Made by a program: the position numbers and the translations under genes. This document shows positions 8,032-15,117 of a DNA stretch of 21,253 nt, piece after piece. The first letter of the stretch is position 1. Each line of letters begins with the position of its first letter. This stretch comes from Flavobacteriaceae bacterium (GTDB taxonomy: Bacteria; Bacteroidota; Bacteroidia; Flavobacteriales; Flavobacteriaceae): positions 1 to 21,253 of the forward strand of contig NZDM01000089.1 of the NCBI GenBank assembly GCA_002690085.1, in the 5' to 3' direction. The notes under the pieces are model-generated. The model saw nothing but the letters and a program-made list of their open reading frames with translations. It ran no database searches and was not told where the DNA came from.

Positions 8032-10806
8032 CTATTTTATTTTAGTCTTTTTTCTTTGGTTATCTTTTGTTTGGTCAAAAACAAAATCAATAATTTCTTG
8101 GTGTCTGCGTTTAGAACGCGTAGCACTTCCTGCGGCTGGAGCACTGTAACTGCGTCTGGAGGCAACCCGCCAGTTCTTGGCTGCTTCAACATTCAGTAAC
8201 ATATGAGCATAGGCGCCCATGTTTCGAGGCTCCTCTTGAGCCCAAACAATATCTGAGGCTTGTTTATACTTTGATAAAATAGAAGCAATCTCAGCTTCAG
8301 GAAGCGGAAATAATTGCTCGATGCGCACCAAGGCCACATCCGTCCGTGCCAATGACTCTTTGGCTTCTAATAAGTCATAGTAAAACTTACCGGTGACAAA
8401 AACGACTATTTTGATTTTAGATGCTTTCGCTGATGAATCGTCTATTAAAGGCTGGAAGCTGCCATTTGAAAAGTCTTTAACTCTGGAAATAACTCTGGGG
8501 TGTCTTAACAAGCTTTTTGGTGTAAAGACAATTAGCGGTTTTCTATAATCTGATTTTAATTGCCGACGCAATAAATGGAACATATTGGCTGGAGTAGAAC
8601 AGTCTACAACAAACATATTATTTTTAGCACATAACTGAAGGTAGCGTTCCATTCGCCCAGAAGAGTGTTCGGCGCCCTGACCTTCATAGCCATGTGGTAA
8701 AAGCATGACAATACCATTGGGCGTTTTCCATTTATTTTCACCACTAGAAATGTATTGATCAATCATAATTTGAGCGCCATTGCTAAAATCGCCAAATTGC
8801 GCTTCCCATATGGTTAAAGTATTTGGACTTGCCATGGCATACCCATAATCAAAACCAACAACCCCATACTCAGAAAGTAAGGAGTTATAAATTTGAAATT
8901 GACCTTGATAGCTAGATATGTTGTTGAGCAATAATAATTCTTCTTCACTGTCCTCGGCTTTGACCACGGCATGCCGGTGTGAAAAAGTACCGCGTTCCAC
9001 ATCTTGACCAGAAATTCTAACATCATAACCTTCCTCTAACAGCGACCCATAGGCCAAATGTTCAGCCATGGCCCAATCCAGTTTATCTGTGTCAAACATT
9101 GTTTGTCTGGATTGCACCAATCGCTCAATTTTTCGAATGAACTTCTTACCCTCAGGTAAGGTTGAAATTACCTTTGCAATTTGAGAAAGTTTTTCTTGTG
9201 GATACGATGTATCGACTGTTTTCAACATTCTATCAGCTCTAGCTCTTTTGAAATTTTTCCAGGCATCTTGCATAAAAGGTGTAATGACAGTTTTGTCCTC
9301 TTTACGTGAGTCTTCAAGTTCAGTCTCTAAACTGGCTTTGTAGTTTTTCTCTAAGGTTTTTATGTGTTGGCTGTCAATAAGGCCTTGGCTGATTAGAGAT
9401 TCTGCATAAATATCCCTTGGGTTTTTGTGTTTAGAAATGGCTTTGTAAAGCTTTGGCTGTGTAAACCTCGGTTCGTCGCCTTCATTGTGTCCATATTTTC
9501 TATAGCCCAACAAATCAATAAAAACATCGCGTTTAAACGTCATTCTAAAATCCAAGGCAAAGCGCACGGCATGAACCACAGCTTCAACATCGTCTGCATT
9601 GATATGTAACACTGGAGAAAGTGTCACCTTTCCAACATCCGTACAATAGGTGCTGGAGCGGCCGTCCAAATAATTGGTTGTAAAACCTATTTGATTATTA
9701 ACGACAATGTGTATGGTTCCGTTGGTTTTGTAACCATCTAATTTAGCCATTTGTACTACCTCATAAATAAGACCCTGGCCCGCAATAGCGGCATCTCCAT
9801 GCACAACAATGGGCAATACTTTACTAGAATCATCGCTGTAATATTGATCTTGCTTCGCACGGGTAATGCCTTGAACAACAGCACCAACAGTTTCCAAGTG
9901 TGAGGGATTTGGAGCAATGCTTAAGTTAATGCGATTGCCATTGTCTGTTAGACGATCACTGGTCCATCCTAAATGGTATTTGACATCGCCATCAAAAACT
10001 TCTTCTTCATAATCTTTGCCGTCAAATTCACTAAATATTTCCTTTGCAGATTTACCAAAAATATTGGTTAGTGTGCTCAAGCGACCACGATGCGCCATGC
10101 CCATCACAAATTCTTTTACGCCGTAAGAGGCAGCTTGTTCAATCAAAGCGTCTAGGGCGGGAATGAGCGACTCATTACCTTCAAGTGAAAAACGTTTTTG
10201 ACCGACATATTTAGTGTGTAAAAAGTTTTCAAAAGATACGGCTTCATTAAGTTTTTTTAGAATGTGTTTTTTTTCTTCAACAGAAAAATTACCATGATTG
10301 TCATTTTGATTCAATCGGCTTTGAATCCATTGGATTTCATCGGGTTGGCGGATGTACATATACTCTATGCCTATGGAATCGCAATAAATAGCTTCTAAGT
10401 GTTGCCGAATCTCTCTAAGGGTCTTAGGGCCAATTCCTAAAATTTCCCCCGCATTAAAAACTACATCAAGATCACTAGACTGCAATCCGAAGTTTTCAAT
10501 TTCTAAGGTTGGTGCATATTTTCTGCGCTCCCGAACTGGGTTAGTTTTGGTAAATAAATGACCTCTTGTACGGTAGCCATCAATTAACTTGACTACTTGG
10601 AATTCCTTTTGAACATGCTCTGGAACCTGAGTACTAACGCCTTCTACGACTTCACCGTTTAGGCCATAAGTTTCACTCCCAAAATCGTAACCTTGAAAAA
10701 AAGCCCTCCAGCTGGGTTCCACACTGTCGGGGTCCTTCTGGTATTGTTCATACAATTCAGAGAAATAAACGGTGTGTGCAGCATTTAAAAAAGAATACTT
10801 ATCCAT
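8032..10806 (-). CDS. odhA: 2-oxoglutarate dehydrogenase E1 component
   Basis: OdhA is the thiamine-diphosphate enzyme that decarboxylates 2-oxoglutarate and passes the succinyl group to OdhB in the TCA cycle. It has 924 residues, the usual size for SucA/OdhA. The N-terminus (YSFLNAAHTVYFSELYEQYQ, WRAFFQGYDF) is the E2-interacting segment. The thiamine-diphosphate site shows H239 (GMAHRGRLS), D338 (GDAAIAGQG) and N371 (NNQIGF), the D to N spacing of 33 matching E. coli SucA. RKYGHNEGDEP and the C-terminal transketolase-like part (QFGDFSNGAQ, LPHGYEGQGAEHSSGRMER, QEEPRNMGAY) are all present. It is the first gene of an odhA-odhB unit and has a TAnnTTTG element about 45 bp upstream. E3 is not encoded in the window. 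Confidence 0.97.
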   Translation of the reverse strand: MDKYSFLNAAHTVYFSELYEQYQKDPDSVEPSWRAFFQGYDFGSETYGLNGEVVEGVSTQVPEHVQKEFQVVKLIDGYRTRGHLFTKTNPVRERRKYAPTLEIENFGLQSSDLDVVFNAGEILGIGPKTLREIRQHLEAIYCDSIGIEYMYIRQPDEIQWIQSRLNQNDNHGNFSVEEKKHILKKLNEAVSFENFLHTKYVGQKRFSLEGNESLIPALDALIEQAASYGVKEFVMGMAHRGRLSTLTNIFGKSAKEIFSEFDGKDYEEEVFDGDVKYHLGWTSDRLTDNGNRINLSIAPNPSHLETVGAVVQGITRAKQDQYYSDDSSKVLPIVVHGDAAIAGQGLIYEVVQMAKLDGYKTNGTIHIVVNNQIGFTTNYLDGRSSTYCTDVGKVTLSPVLHINADDVEAVVHAVRFALDFRMTFKRDVFIDLLGYRKYGHNEGDEPRFTQPKLYKAISKHKNPRDIYAESLISQGLIDSQHIKTLEKNYKASLETELEDSRKEDKTVITPFMQDAWKNFKRARADRMLKTVDTSYPQEKLSQIAKVISTLPEGKKFIRKIERLVQSRQTMFDTDKLDWAMAEHLAYGSLLEEGYDVRISGQDVERGTFSHRHAVVKAEDSEEELLLLNNISSYQGQFQIYNSLLSEYGVVGFDYGYAMASPNTLTIWEAQFGDFSNGAQIMIDQYISSGENKWKTPNGIVMLLPHGYEGQGAEHSSGRMERYLQLCAKNNMFVVDCSTPANMFHLLRRQLKSDYRKPLIVFTPKSLLRHPRVISRVKDFSNGSFQPLIDDSSAKASKIKIVVFVTGKFYYDLLEAKESLARTDVALVRIEQLFPLPEAEIASILSKYKQASDIVWAQEEPRNMGAYAHMLLNVEAAKNWRVASRRSYSAPAAGSATRSKRRHQEIIDFVFDQTKDNQRKKTKIK

Positions 10807-10851
10807 ATAGGTCTATACGTCCTGTAAAAAACGCGCTTAAAATTCTTAAAT

Positions 10852-10859
10852 CAAAAATA
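10852..10859 (-). promoter_or_regulatory. -7 element of a probable odhA promoter
   Basis: On the minus strand this reads TATTTTTG, a perfect match to the Bacteroidota TAnnTTTG consensus. No good TTG lies at the usual -33 distance, so the promoter is either weak, depends on an activator, or is a chance match in AT-rich DNA. The leader would be about 40 nt. Confidence 0.45.
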
Positions 10860-10866
10860 CAAATTT

Positions 10867-10879
10867 TGTGAAAATCACA
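10867..10879. promoter_or_regulatory. Perfect palindrome at the -33 position of the odhA promoter
   Basis: TGTGA-3-TCACA on either strand, 7 bp upstream of the TATTTTTG element. The half-sites equal those of Crp, but the Crp spacer is 6, not 3. It could be a binding site for a Crp/Fnr-family regulator or another dimeric protein, or a coincidence. No regulator can be named from the sequence. Confidence 0.3.
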
Positions 10880-10921
10880 CAGTGTTTTTAAGGTTTAATA
10901 TAAGAAAGAATACAATGATTT

Positions 10922-11896
10922 TTAAGACGTTCGTGTCATCAAATGTATGCCAAAATCACGAAGGGGTTCTTTTTTAATTGGATCTATTTCTAATGAATTA
11001 AGAACATCAAAGGCGGCTTTGGTGTAGTCTTGTATCGCTTTATTTGTAGCTTCAGCAGCACCAGTTTGCTGAAAAACTTGAAGTACAGTTGCTATTTTTT
11101 CATCTGAATGAGCTGAATTTTCATCATACAAGGTTTTTAACTTACGCTTATCCGATTCTGATCCAAGCGCCATGGCATTGAGATATAAATAGGTTTTTTT
11201 GTTTTCAATGATATCCCCGCCAACTTGTTTGCCAAAAGTTTTTGGGTCTCCAAAGGCATCCAGGAAATCATCTTGTAATTGAAACGCAATCCCAAGATTT
11301 CTTCCAAAATCATAACATTTTTGCTGATTTTCCCTAGAAGCATCTGCTACAATCGCCCCCATTTGCATCGCCGCCGCCACCAAAACAGCTGTCTTGTATT
11401 CAATCATTTTTAGGTATTCTGGTATACTGACATCGGTTCGGGTCTCAAAATCAATATCGTATTGCTGTCCTTCACAAACCTCCAAAGCGGTTTTACTGAA
11501 CAATGCTGTCAATTCTTGGAACTGTTTTGCATTATAGCCTTCAAATAATTTATAAGCCATTATAAGCATCGCATCCCCGGACAATATTCCGGTGTTTAAA
11601 TTCCATTTTTCGTGCACGGTTTTTTGACCTCTACGCAGTGGCGCATTGTCCATTATATCATCGTGAATCAAAGAAAAATTATGAAAGACCTCTATCGCCA
11701 AACCAGCATCTAAAGCATTGGAAACCTCACCATCAAAACAGTCTGTGGTCATCAAGGTTAATATGGGACGTAAGCGCTTACCTCCCAATCCAAGAATGTA
11801 TTGAATAGGCTCGTATAAGCTTAAAGGAGCCCGCGCTTTATTGTAAGCCTCTAAATGAGCAATAAATTGAGACTGGTAATACTGTATGGCTTTCAT
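10922..11896 (-). CDS. Polyprenyl (geranylgeranyl-type) diphosphate synthase
   Basis: This trans-isoprenyl diphosphate synthase of 324 residues condenses isopentenyl diphosphate onto allylic diphosphates in the cytoplasm, supplying menaquinone side chains, carotenoids or other isoprenoids. It shows GGKRLRP (38-44), the first aspartate-rich motif D79-D80-I-M-D83 (LIHDDIMD), and the second, DDFLD at 209-213. The first motif has no two-residue insertion and there is a phenylalanine (F74) five positions before it. That is the arrangement of archaeal type-I geranylgeranyl diphosphate synthases, so a C20 product is a reasonable prediction, though chain length cannot be fixed from sequence. Transcribed toward odhA across a 115-bp gap; divergent from the TetR gene. 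Confidence 0.92.
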   Translation of the reverse strand: MKAIQYYQSQFIAHLEAYNKARAPLSLYEPIQYILGLGGKRLRPILTLMTTDCFDGEVSNALDAGLAIEVFHNFSLIHDDIMDNAPLRRGQKTVHEKWNLNTGILSGDAMLIMAYKLFEGYNAKQFQELTALFSKTALEVCEGQQYDIDFETRTDVSIPEYLKMIEYKTAVLVAAAMQMGAIVADASRENQQKCYDFGRNLGIAFQLQDDFLDAFGDPKTFGKQVGGDIIENKKTYLYLNAMALGSESDKRKLKTLYDENSAHSDEKIATVLQVFQQTGAAEATNKAIQDYTKAAFDVLNSLEIDPIKKEPLRDFGIHLMTRTS

Positions 11897-11901
11897 TTAA
11901 A

Positions 11902-11909
11902 CAAAAATA
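11902..11909 (-). promoter_or_regulatory. Possible -7 element for the polyprenyl synthase gene
   Basis: The minus strand reads TATTTTTG, a perfect TAnnTTTG, ending only 5 bases before the ATG at 11896. It would produce an essentially leaderless message. No TTG lies at the proper -33 distance, so the assignment is weak. Confidence 0.3.
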
Positions 11910-11969
11910 ACAGATTTACATTTATAAACCGTCTAAGGTTCAACAAATGTTAAAAAAATGTAAAACTTT

Positions 11970-11997
11970 GGAAACTTTTATTGTTTTTTAAGTTTCC
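11970..11997. promoter_or_regulatory. Candidate TetR operator, GGAAACTT-12-AAGTTTCC
   Basis: A perfect 8-bp inverted repeat: GGAAACTT at 11970-11977 and AAGTTTCC at 11990-11997. The arms start 20 bp apart, about two helical turns, so both lie on the same DNA face, as a dimeric TetR protein needs. The palindrome is centred on the TTG (-33) element of the promoter of the TetR-family gene that begins 24 bp further on, the classic layout for autorepression. The operator role is inferred from position and symmetry. Confidence 0.6.
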
Positions 11998-12010
11998 TAT
12001 ACTATATTTG
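11981..12010 (+). promoter_or_regulatory. Promoter of the TetR/efflux operon
   Basis: TTG at 11981-11983, 19 bp spacer, TATATTTG at 12003-12010, a perfect Bacteroidota promoter with near-ideal spacing. The ATG at 12022 is only 11 nt after the -7 element, so the leader should be only a few bases. The -33 element lies inside the spacer of the inverted repeat 11970-11997. Confidence 0.7.
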
Positions 12011-12021
12011 CAGTCCTTTTT

Positions 12022-12627
12022 ATGAAAGCAAAAATTATATCAAAATCGGAAGAATTGTTTTTAAGTCTCGGCTTTAAAAATGTGACAATGGATGAAATAG
12101 CCAATGCAATGGGTATATCCAAAAAAACCATTTACTCTCATTTTTCTAATAAGGTAGAATTGGTGCGTTCAGTGACTTTTTCTATTCTCGAATACATTCA
12201 TAAAAATATTGAACAGATCAATGAAAATTCGGTTAATCCTATTGAAAAGATGTATGATATAAATATATTCATCATGGATTATTTAAGAAATGAGCGTGGT
12301 TCTGCTCAATTTCAACTAAAAAAATACTATCCAACTATTTTTGAACAGCTTGAACTCAAAAAGTTTGAAAAAATGCATTCTTCAGTTGAAAACAGTTTAA
12401 AAAAAGGAATCGAACTAAAACTTTTTAGAGCCGATATAGATGTGGCATTTATTTCAAGAATTTATTTCATAGGCATGTCGGGAATTAGGGATACAACCGT
12501 TTTTAAAGAAAATCAATTCAACAAAAATTACTTGATGAATAGTTATCTAGAATACCACCTTCGCGCCATTGTCACTGACAAAGGCTTTAAGATTTTAAAC
12601 AAGCACATCCAAAAAAATAAGCCCTAA
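12022..12627 (+). CDS. TetR/AcrR-family transcriptional repressor of the efflux operon
   Basis: This 201-residue protein has the TetR N-terminal DNA-binding domain: an ISKSEELFLSLGFKNVTMDE first part, then the helix-turn-helix IANAMGISKKTIYSHFSNK at about residues 27-46. The C-terminal part (about 55-200) is the variable ligand-binding and dimerisation region and matches nothing I can name. It is the first gene of a four-gene efflux operon; the TolC-like gene starts 1 bp after its stop. Regulators in this position typically repress the pump and their own synthesis until a pump substrate binds. The palindrome across its own promoter supports this. The ligand is unknown. Confidence 0.9.
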   Translation: MKAKIISKSEELFLSLGFKNVTMDEIANAMGISKKTIYSHFSNKVELVRSVTFSILEYIHKNIEQINENSVNPIEKMYDINIFIMDYLRNERGSAQFQLKKYYPTIFEQLELKKFEKMHSSVENSLKKGIELKLFRADIDVAFISRIYFIGMSGIRDTTVFKENQFNKNYLMNSYLEYHLRAIVTDKGFKILNKHIQKNKP

Positions 12628-12628
12628 A

Positions 12629-13159
12629 ATGCGTAAAGTTTTTGCCCTTTTATTTTTTTCTTTTTCTGTTTTTTCACAAAATGAAACCCTGGTTTTTTCA
12701 TTAGAAGAGGCCATTGACTACGCGCACTCAAATAATAAACTGGCATTGGACAGTCAAAGTGATGTCCGTATGGCGGAACTTCAAAAATGGGAAACCACAG
12801 CCACAGGACTTCCCCAAATAAGTGCAGACATTTCCTATAACAATTGGATTGAGCAACAAATTTCTCTTATCCCTGCTGAATTTTTTGGCGGCATGCCAGG
12901 GGATTTTATTGAAGTAGCTTTTGGAACCCAGCAAACGGTAAACGGAACTGTTACCTTAAAACAAAAACTATTTGATGGCTCTTACCTTGTCGCACTTCAG
13001 GCTTCAAAAGTTTATTTAGAAATTTCAAAAAATGCTAAAGAAAAAACACTTAGCGAATTAAGAAAAGTTATAACCAACGCCTATGGTAGTATCCTTTTAG
13101 CGGAGGAGAATGTTTTAATTTTAGATGCAAACATTGAAGTCCTTAAAAAAAAATATTGA
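12629..13159 (+). CDS. TolC-family outer membrane efflux protein, N-terminal part (gene frameshifted)
   Basis: This is the first 176 codons of a TolC-type outer membrane channel protein. It has a Sec signal peptide (MRKVFALLFFSFSVFSQ), then the first TolC repeat: FSLEEAIDYAHSNN, the ATGLPQISADISYNNW segment, a variable loop with the QQTVNGTVTLKQKLFDGSYL strand, and a long helix from about residue 110. The frame ends at TGA right after an A9 run (13145-13153). Reading with eight A instead continues as LKKNIEELQKVYENGLTEAEN, which joins the first helix smoothly to the rest of the protein. Corrected, the gene spans 12629-13967 and encodes about 445 aa, the normal size for this family. As written, this fragment alone would not form a channel. 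Start is 1 bp after the TetR stop. Confidence 0.88.
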   Translation: MRKVFALLFFSFSVFSQNETLVFSLEEAIDYAHSNNKLALDSQSDVRMAELQKWETTATGLPQISADISYNNWIEQQISLIPAEFFGGMPGDFIEVAFGTQQTVNGTVTLKQKLFDGSYLVALQASKVYLEISKNAKEKTLSELRKVITNAYGSILLAEENVLILDANIEVLKKKY

Positions 13160-13967
13160 AGAACTTCAAAAGGTCTACGAAAATGGTTTGACCGAAGCGG
13201 AAAACATTGAGCAGCTTCAACTAACCCTCTCTAGTTTGGTGAGTGCTCGAAATTACAATGCTATTCTTAAAAACTTGGCCTATGAAATGTTCAATTTGAC
13301 CCTTGGGCTTGACATTGACACCTCAGTTAATTTGACAGATCGAATGGAAGATTTGGTTGTGAAAGTTTTATTATCTCCTACCGAAACTTCAAATAGCAGT
13401 TTGGAGAACAACATTGATTTTAAAATTGCTGTCAATAATATGCGTTCCAATGAATTGTTATTCAAACTTGAAAAAAGCAAGGCCTTGCCTACAATAAATG
13501 CATTCATCAATGGTGGCTACGCAGGCAACAATAAACGCTTTAATTTTTTAGATCGGTCCCAGAAATGGTTTGGCACTTCCTTATTTGGGGTTAATATGTC
13601 CGTCCCATTGTTCAGTTCCTTAGGTCGATCGGCAGCGACACAAAAAGCTAAAATAGCGCTTGAAAAGTCGGAACGAGCGCTTGTCAATACACGGCAAGAA
13701 TTGAAAATTAAAATCAAACGGGCGCAAAATGAATTGGCCTTTGCACAACAAGATTTAGAAACCAAAAAACAGGCCCAAAATCTAGCCAAACGTATCGAAG
13801 AAAAAAACCAAATAAAGTTTTTTGAAGGCTTGGCTTCTAGTTTTGAACTCAGTCAAGCACAAACGCAGCTATACACCGCCCAAAAGCAATATATGGAAGC
13901 AATGCTTTCTGTGCTAAACAAGCACATTGCCTTGGATGTATTGATAAACCCTAATCCAATAAATTAA
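13125..13967 (+). CDS. TolC-family outer membrane efflux protein, C-terminal part (gene frameshifted)
   Basis: This frame holds the remaining two thirds of the TolC-like protein. True homology begins after the A9 run, at NIEELQKVYENGLTEAENIEQLQ, the typical helical-barrel pattern leading into the second repeat. The second repeat contains KLEKSKALPTINAFINGGYAG, the strand region NMSVPLFSSLGRSAA, and the long closing helices with ELKIKIKRAQNELAFAQQDLETKK and FEGLASSFELSQAQTQLY. The first ATG of the frame, at 13125, lies inside the end of the upstream fragment; translation from it would give a cytoplasmic product without signal peptide. No other defect is seen: the frame stays open to its natural end, with no further stops or decay. 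That argues the shift is recent, reversible, bypassed or an error. The membrane-fusion gene follows after 12 bp. Confidence 0.85.
   Translation: MQTLKSLKKNIEELQKVYENGLTEAENIEQLQLTLSSLVSARNYNAILKNLAYEMFNLTLGLDIDTSVNLTDRMEDLVVKVLLSPTETSNSSLENNIDFKIAVNNMRSNELLFKLEKSKALPTINAFINGGYAGNNKRFNFLDRSQKWFGTSLFGVNMSVPLFSSLGRSAATQKAKIALEKSERALVNTRQELKIKIKRAQNELAFAQQDLETKKQAQNLAKRIEEKNQIKFFEGLASSFELSQAQTQLYTAQKQYMEAMLSVLNKHIALDVLINPNPIN
13145..13153 (+). repeat. A9 run that breaks the TolC-like gene
   Basis: Nine A after CTT give CTT AAA AAA AAA TAT TGA, a stop. Eight A give CTT AAA AAA AAT ATT GAA and restore the full-length frame. Runs of nine or more A are known sites of RNA polymerase slippage and of replication slippage, so the full-length protein could still be made by a fraction of transcripts or cells. 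Confidence 0.92.
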
Positions 13968-13979
13968 ATTAAACTCCGG

Positions 13980-15110
13980 ATGAAAAAAATATACGCATAT
14001 GCCACTCTAGTATTTGTAAGTTCTTGCGGAAAAACAGCGAAGCAGTCCGAAAACCTTTTGGAACTTAACAGCAAAAAAGAAGTTTTAATTGAACAGATTG
14101 ATAGCTTGAGTCAAGTGCTTAATTCGGTGGAACTAAACATCTCAAAATTAGACACAAATAAGCGTTTAACTACCGTTAATAGCATAAAAGCCCAAAGGAA
14201 ACTGTTTCAGCATTTTATTGAAGTTCAAGGTACAGTCGAAGCAGACCAGAGTGTCGAATTATACCCAGAAAGTAGTGGCAGCATTACAAACATATTTGTC
14301 GATGAAGGACAAAGCGTTTACAAGGGACAACCCTTGATTCAAATTGACGATTCAATTCTAAAAACCAATATGGCAGAATTGCAAACGCAATTGGAATTAG
14401 CCAGCACTACATATGAGCGGCAAAAGCGTTTGTGGGATCAAAACATTGGCAGTGAAATTCAGTTTTTACAATCAAAAGCTAAAAAAGAAGGGCTCGAAAA
14501 TAGCATTGAAAGTTTAAAGGCCCAAGCGAAAAAACTTAAAATTTCAGCTCCTTTTTCAGGGACTGTAGATGAGGTGTTCTCTAAAATTGGTGGCCTTGCC
14601 ACCCCAATGATGCCTGCGATTCGCTTGGTAAATCTAAAACAAGTCCATGTAGAAAGCGAGGTCACTGAAACCTATCTTAAACACATCAAAAAGGGAACTG
14701 AGGTTGAGTTGTTTTTCCCAACAATTGGTAAAAACATAAGTACCAAAGTTAATCAAGTTGCAAATTATATCAATCCTAACAATCGCAGTTTTAAAATTCG
14801 CATCAAGGTCAATAATCCAAATAGTGAATTAAAAGCAAATTTATTGGCGGATATAAAAATAAATGACTTTAAGCAAAACGGCATCGTCATCCCGACCAAA
14901 TTGATTCAAAAGGACCGTATGGGAGATTCCTTTGTATATACCCTAAAAAAAGAAAAAGACGCCTATGTTGTAGAAAAAACCTACATAGTGCAAAAAATGA
15001 CCTATGCCAATGAGTCCTTTATATCAGAAGGCCTATTGGAAGATGCGCTTATAGTTGACAAAGGGGCGCGATTGATCAAAGCCAATGAAACTGTAATTAT
15101 AGCAGAATAA
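13980..15110 (+). CDS. RND efflux periplasmic adaptor (membrane-fusion) lipoprotein
   Basis: This 376-residue HlyD/AcrA-type adaptor bridges the inner-membrane RND pump and the outer-membrane channel. The N-terminus is a lipoprotein signal ending in V13-S-S-C16, so the mature protein should be lipid-anchored at C16. A short coiled coil (about 24-60) precedes the first lipoyl-like half (IEVQGTVEADQSVELYPESSG), with SGSITNIFVDEGQSVYKGQPL. The helical hairpin follows (about 125-180), then the second half (KISAPFSGTVDEVFSKIGGL), the beta-barrel (about 215-290) and the membrane-proximal domain to the end. It lies 12 bp after the TolC-like gene and 7 bp before the pump gene, so all are one operon. 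Confidence 0.94.
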   Translation: MKKIYAYATLVFVSSCGKTAKQSENLLELNSKKEVLIEQIDSLSQVLNSVELNISKLDTNKRLTTVNSIKAQRKLFQHFIEVQGTVEADQSVELYPESSGSITNIFVDEGQSVYKGQPLIQIDDSILKTNMAELQTQLELASTTYERQKRLWDQNIGSEIQFLQSKAKKEGLENSIESLKAQAKKLKISAPFSGTVDEVFSKIGGLATPMMPAIRLVNLKQVHVESEVTETYLKHIKKGTEVELFFPTIGKNISTKVNQVANYINPNNRSFKIRIKVNNPNSELKANLLADIKINDFKQNGIVIPTKLIQKDRMGDSFVYTLKKEKDAYVVEKTYIVQKMTYANESFISEGLLEDALIVDKGARLIKANETVIIAE

Positions 15111-15117
15111 TTAAACC

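Larger units (their letters stand above)
10807..10921. other. Intergenic region upstream of odhA
   Basis: This 115-bp gap separates the stop of the polyprenyl synthetase gene from the odhA start, both on the minus strand. It contains a -7 element and a TGTGA-TTT-TCACA palindrome listed separately. No convincing rho-independent terminator for the upstream gene is visible; AAAATCAC and GTGTTTTT at about 10871-10888 pair only imperfectly. Confidence 0.6.

Noticed and set aside
13125..13967. The C-terminal TolC frame as an independent gene
   Set aside because: It lacks a signal peptide and begins in the middle of the conserved TolC helical barrel; it only makes sense joined to the upstream frame.
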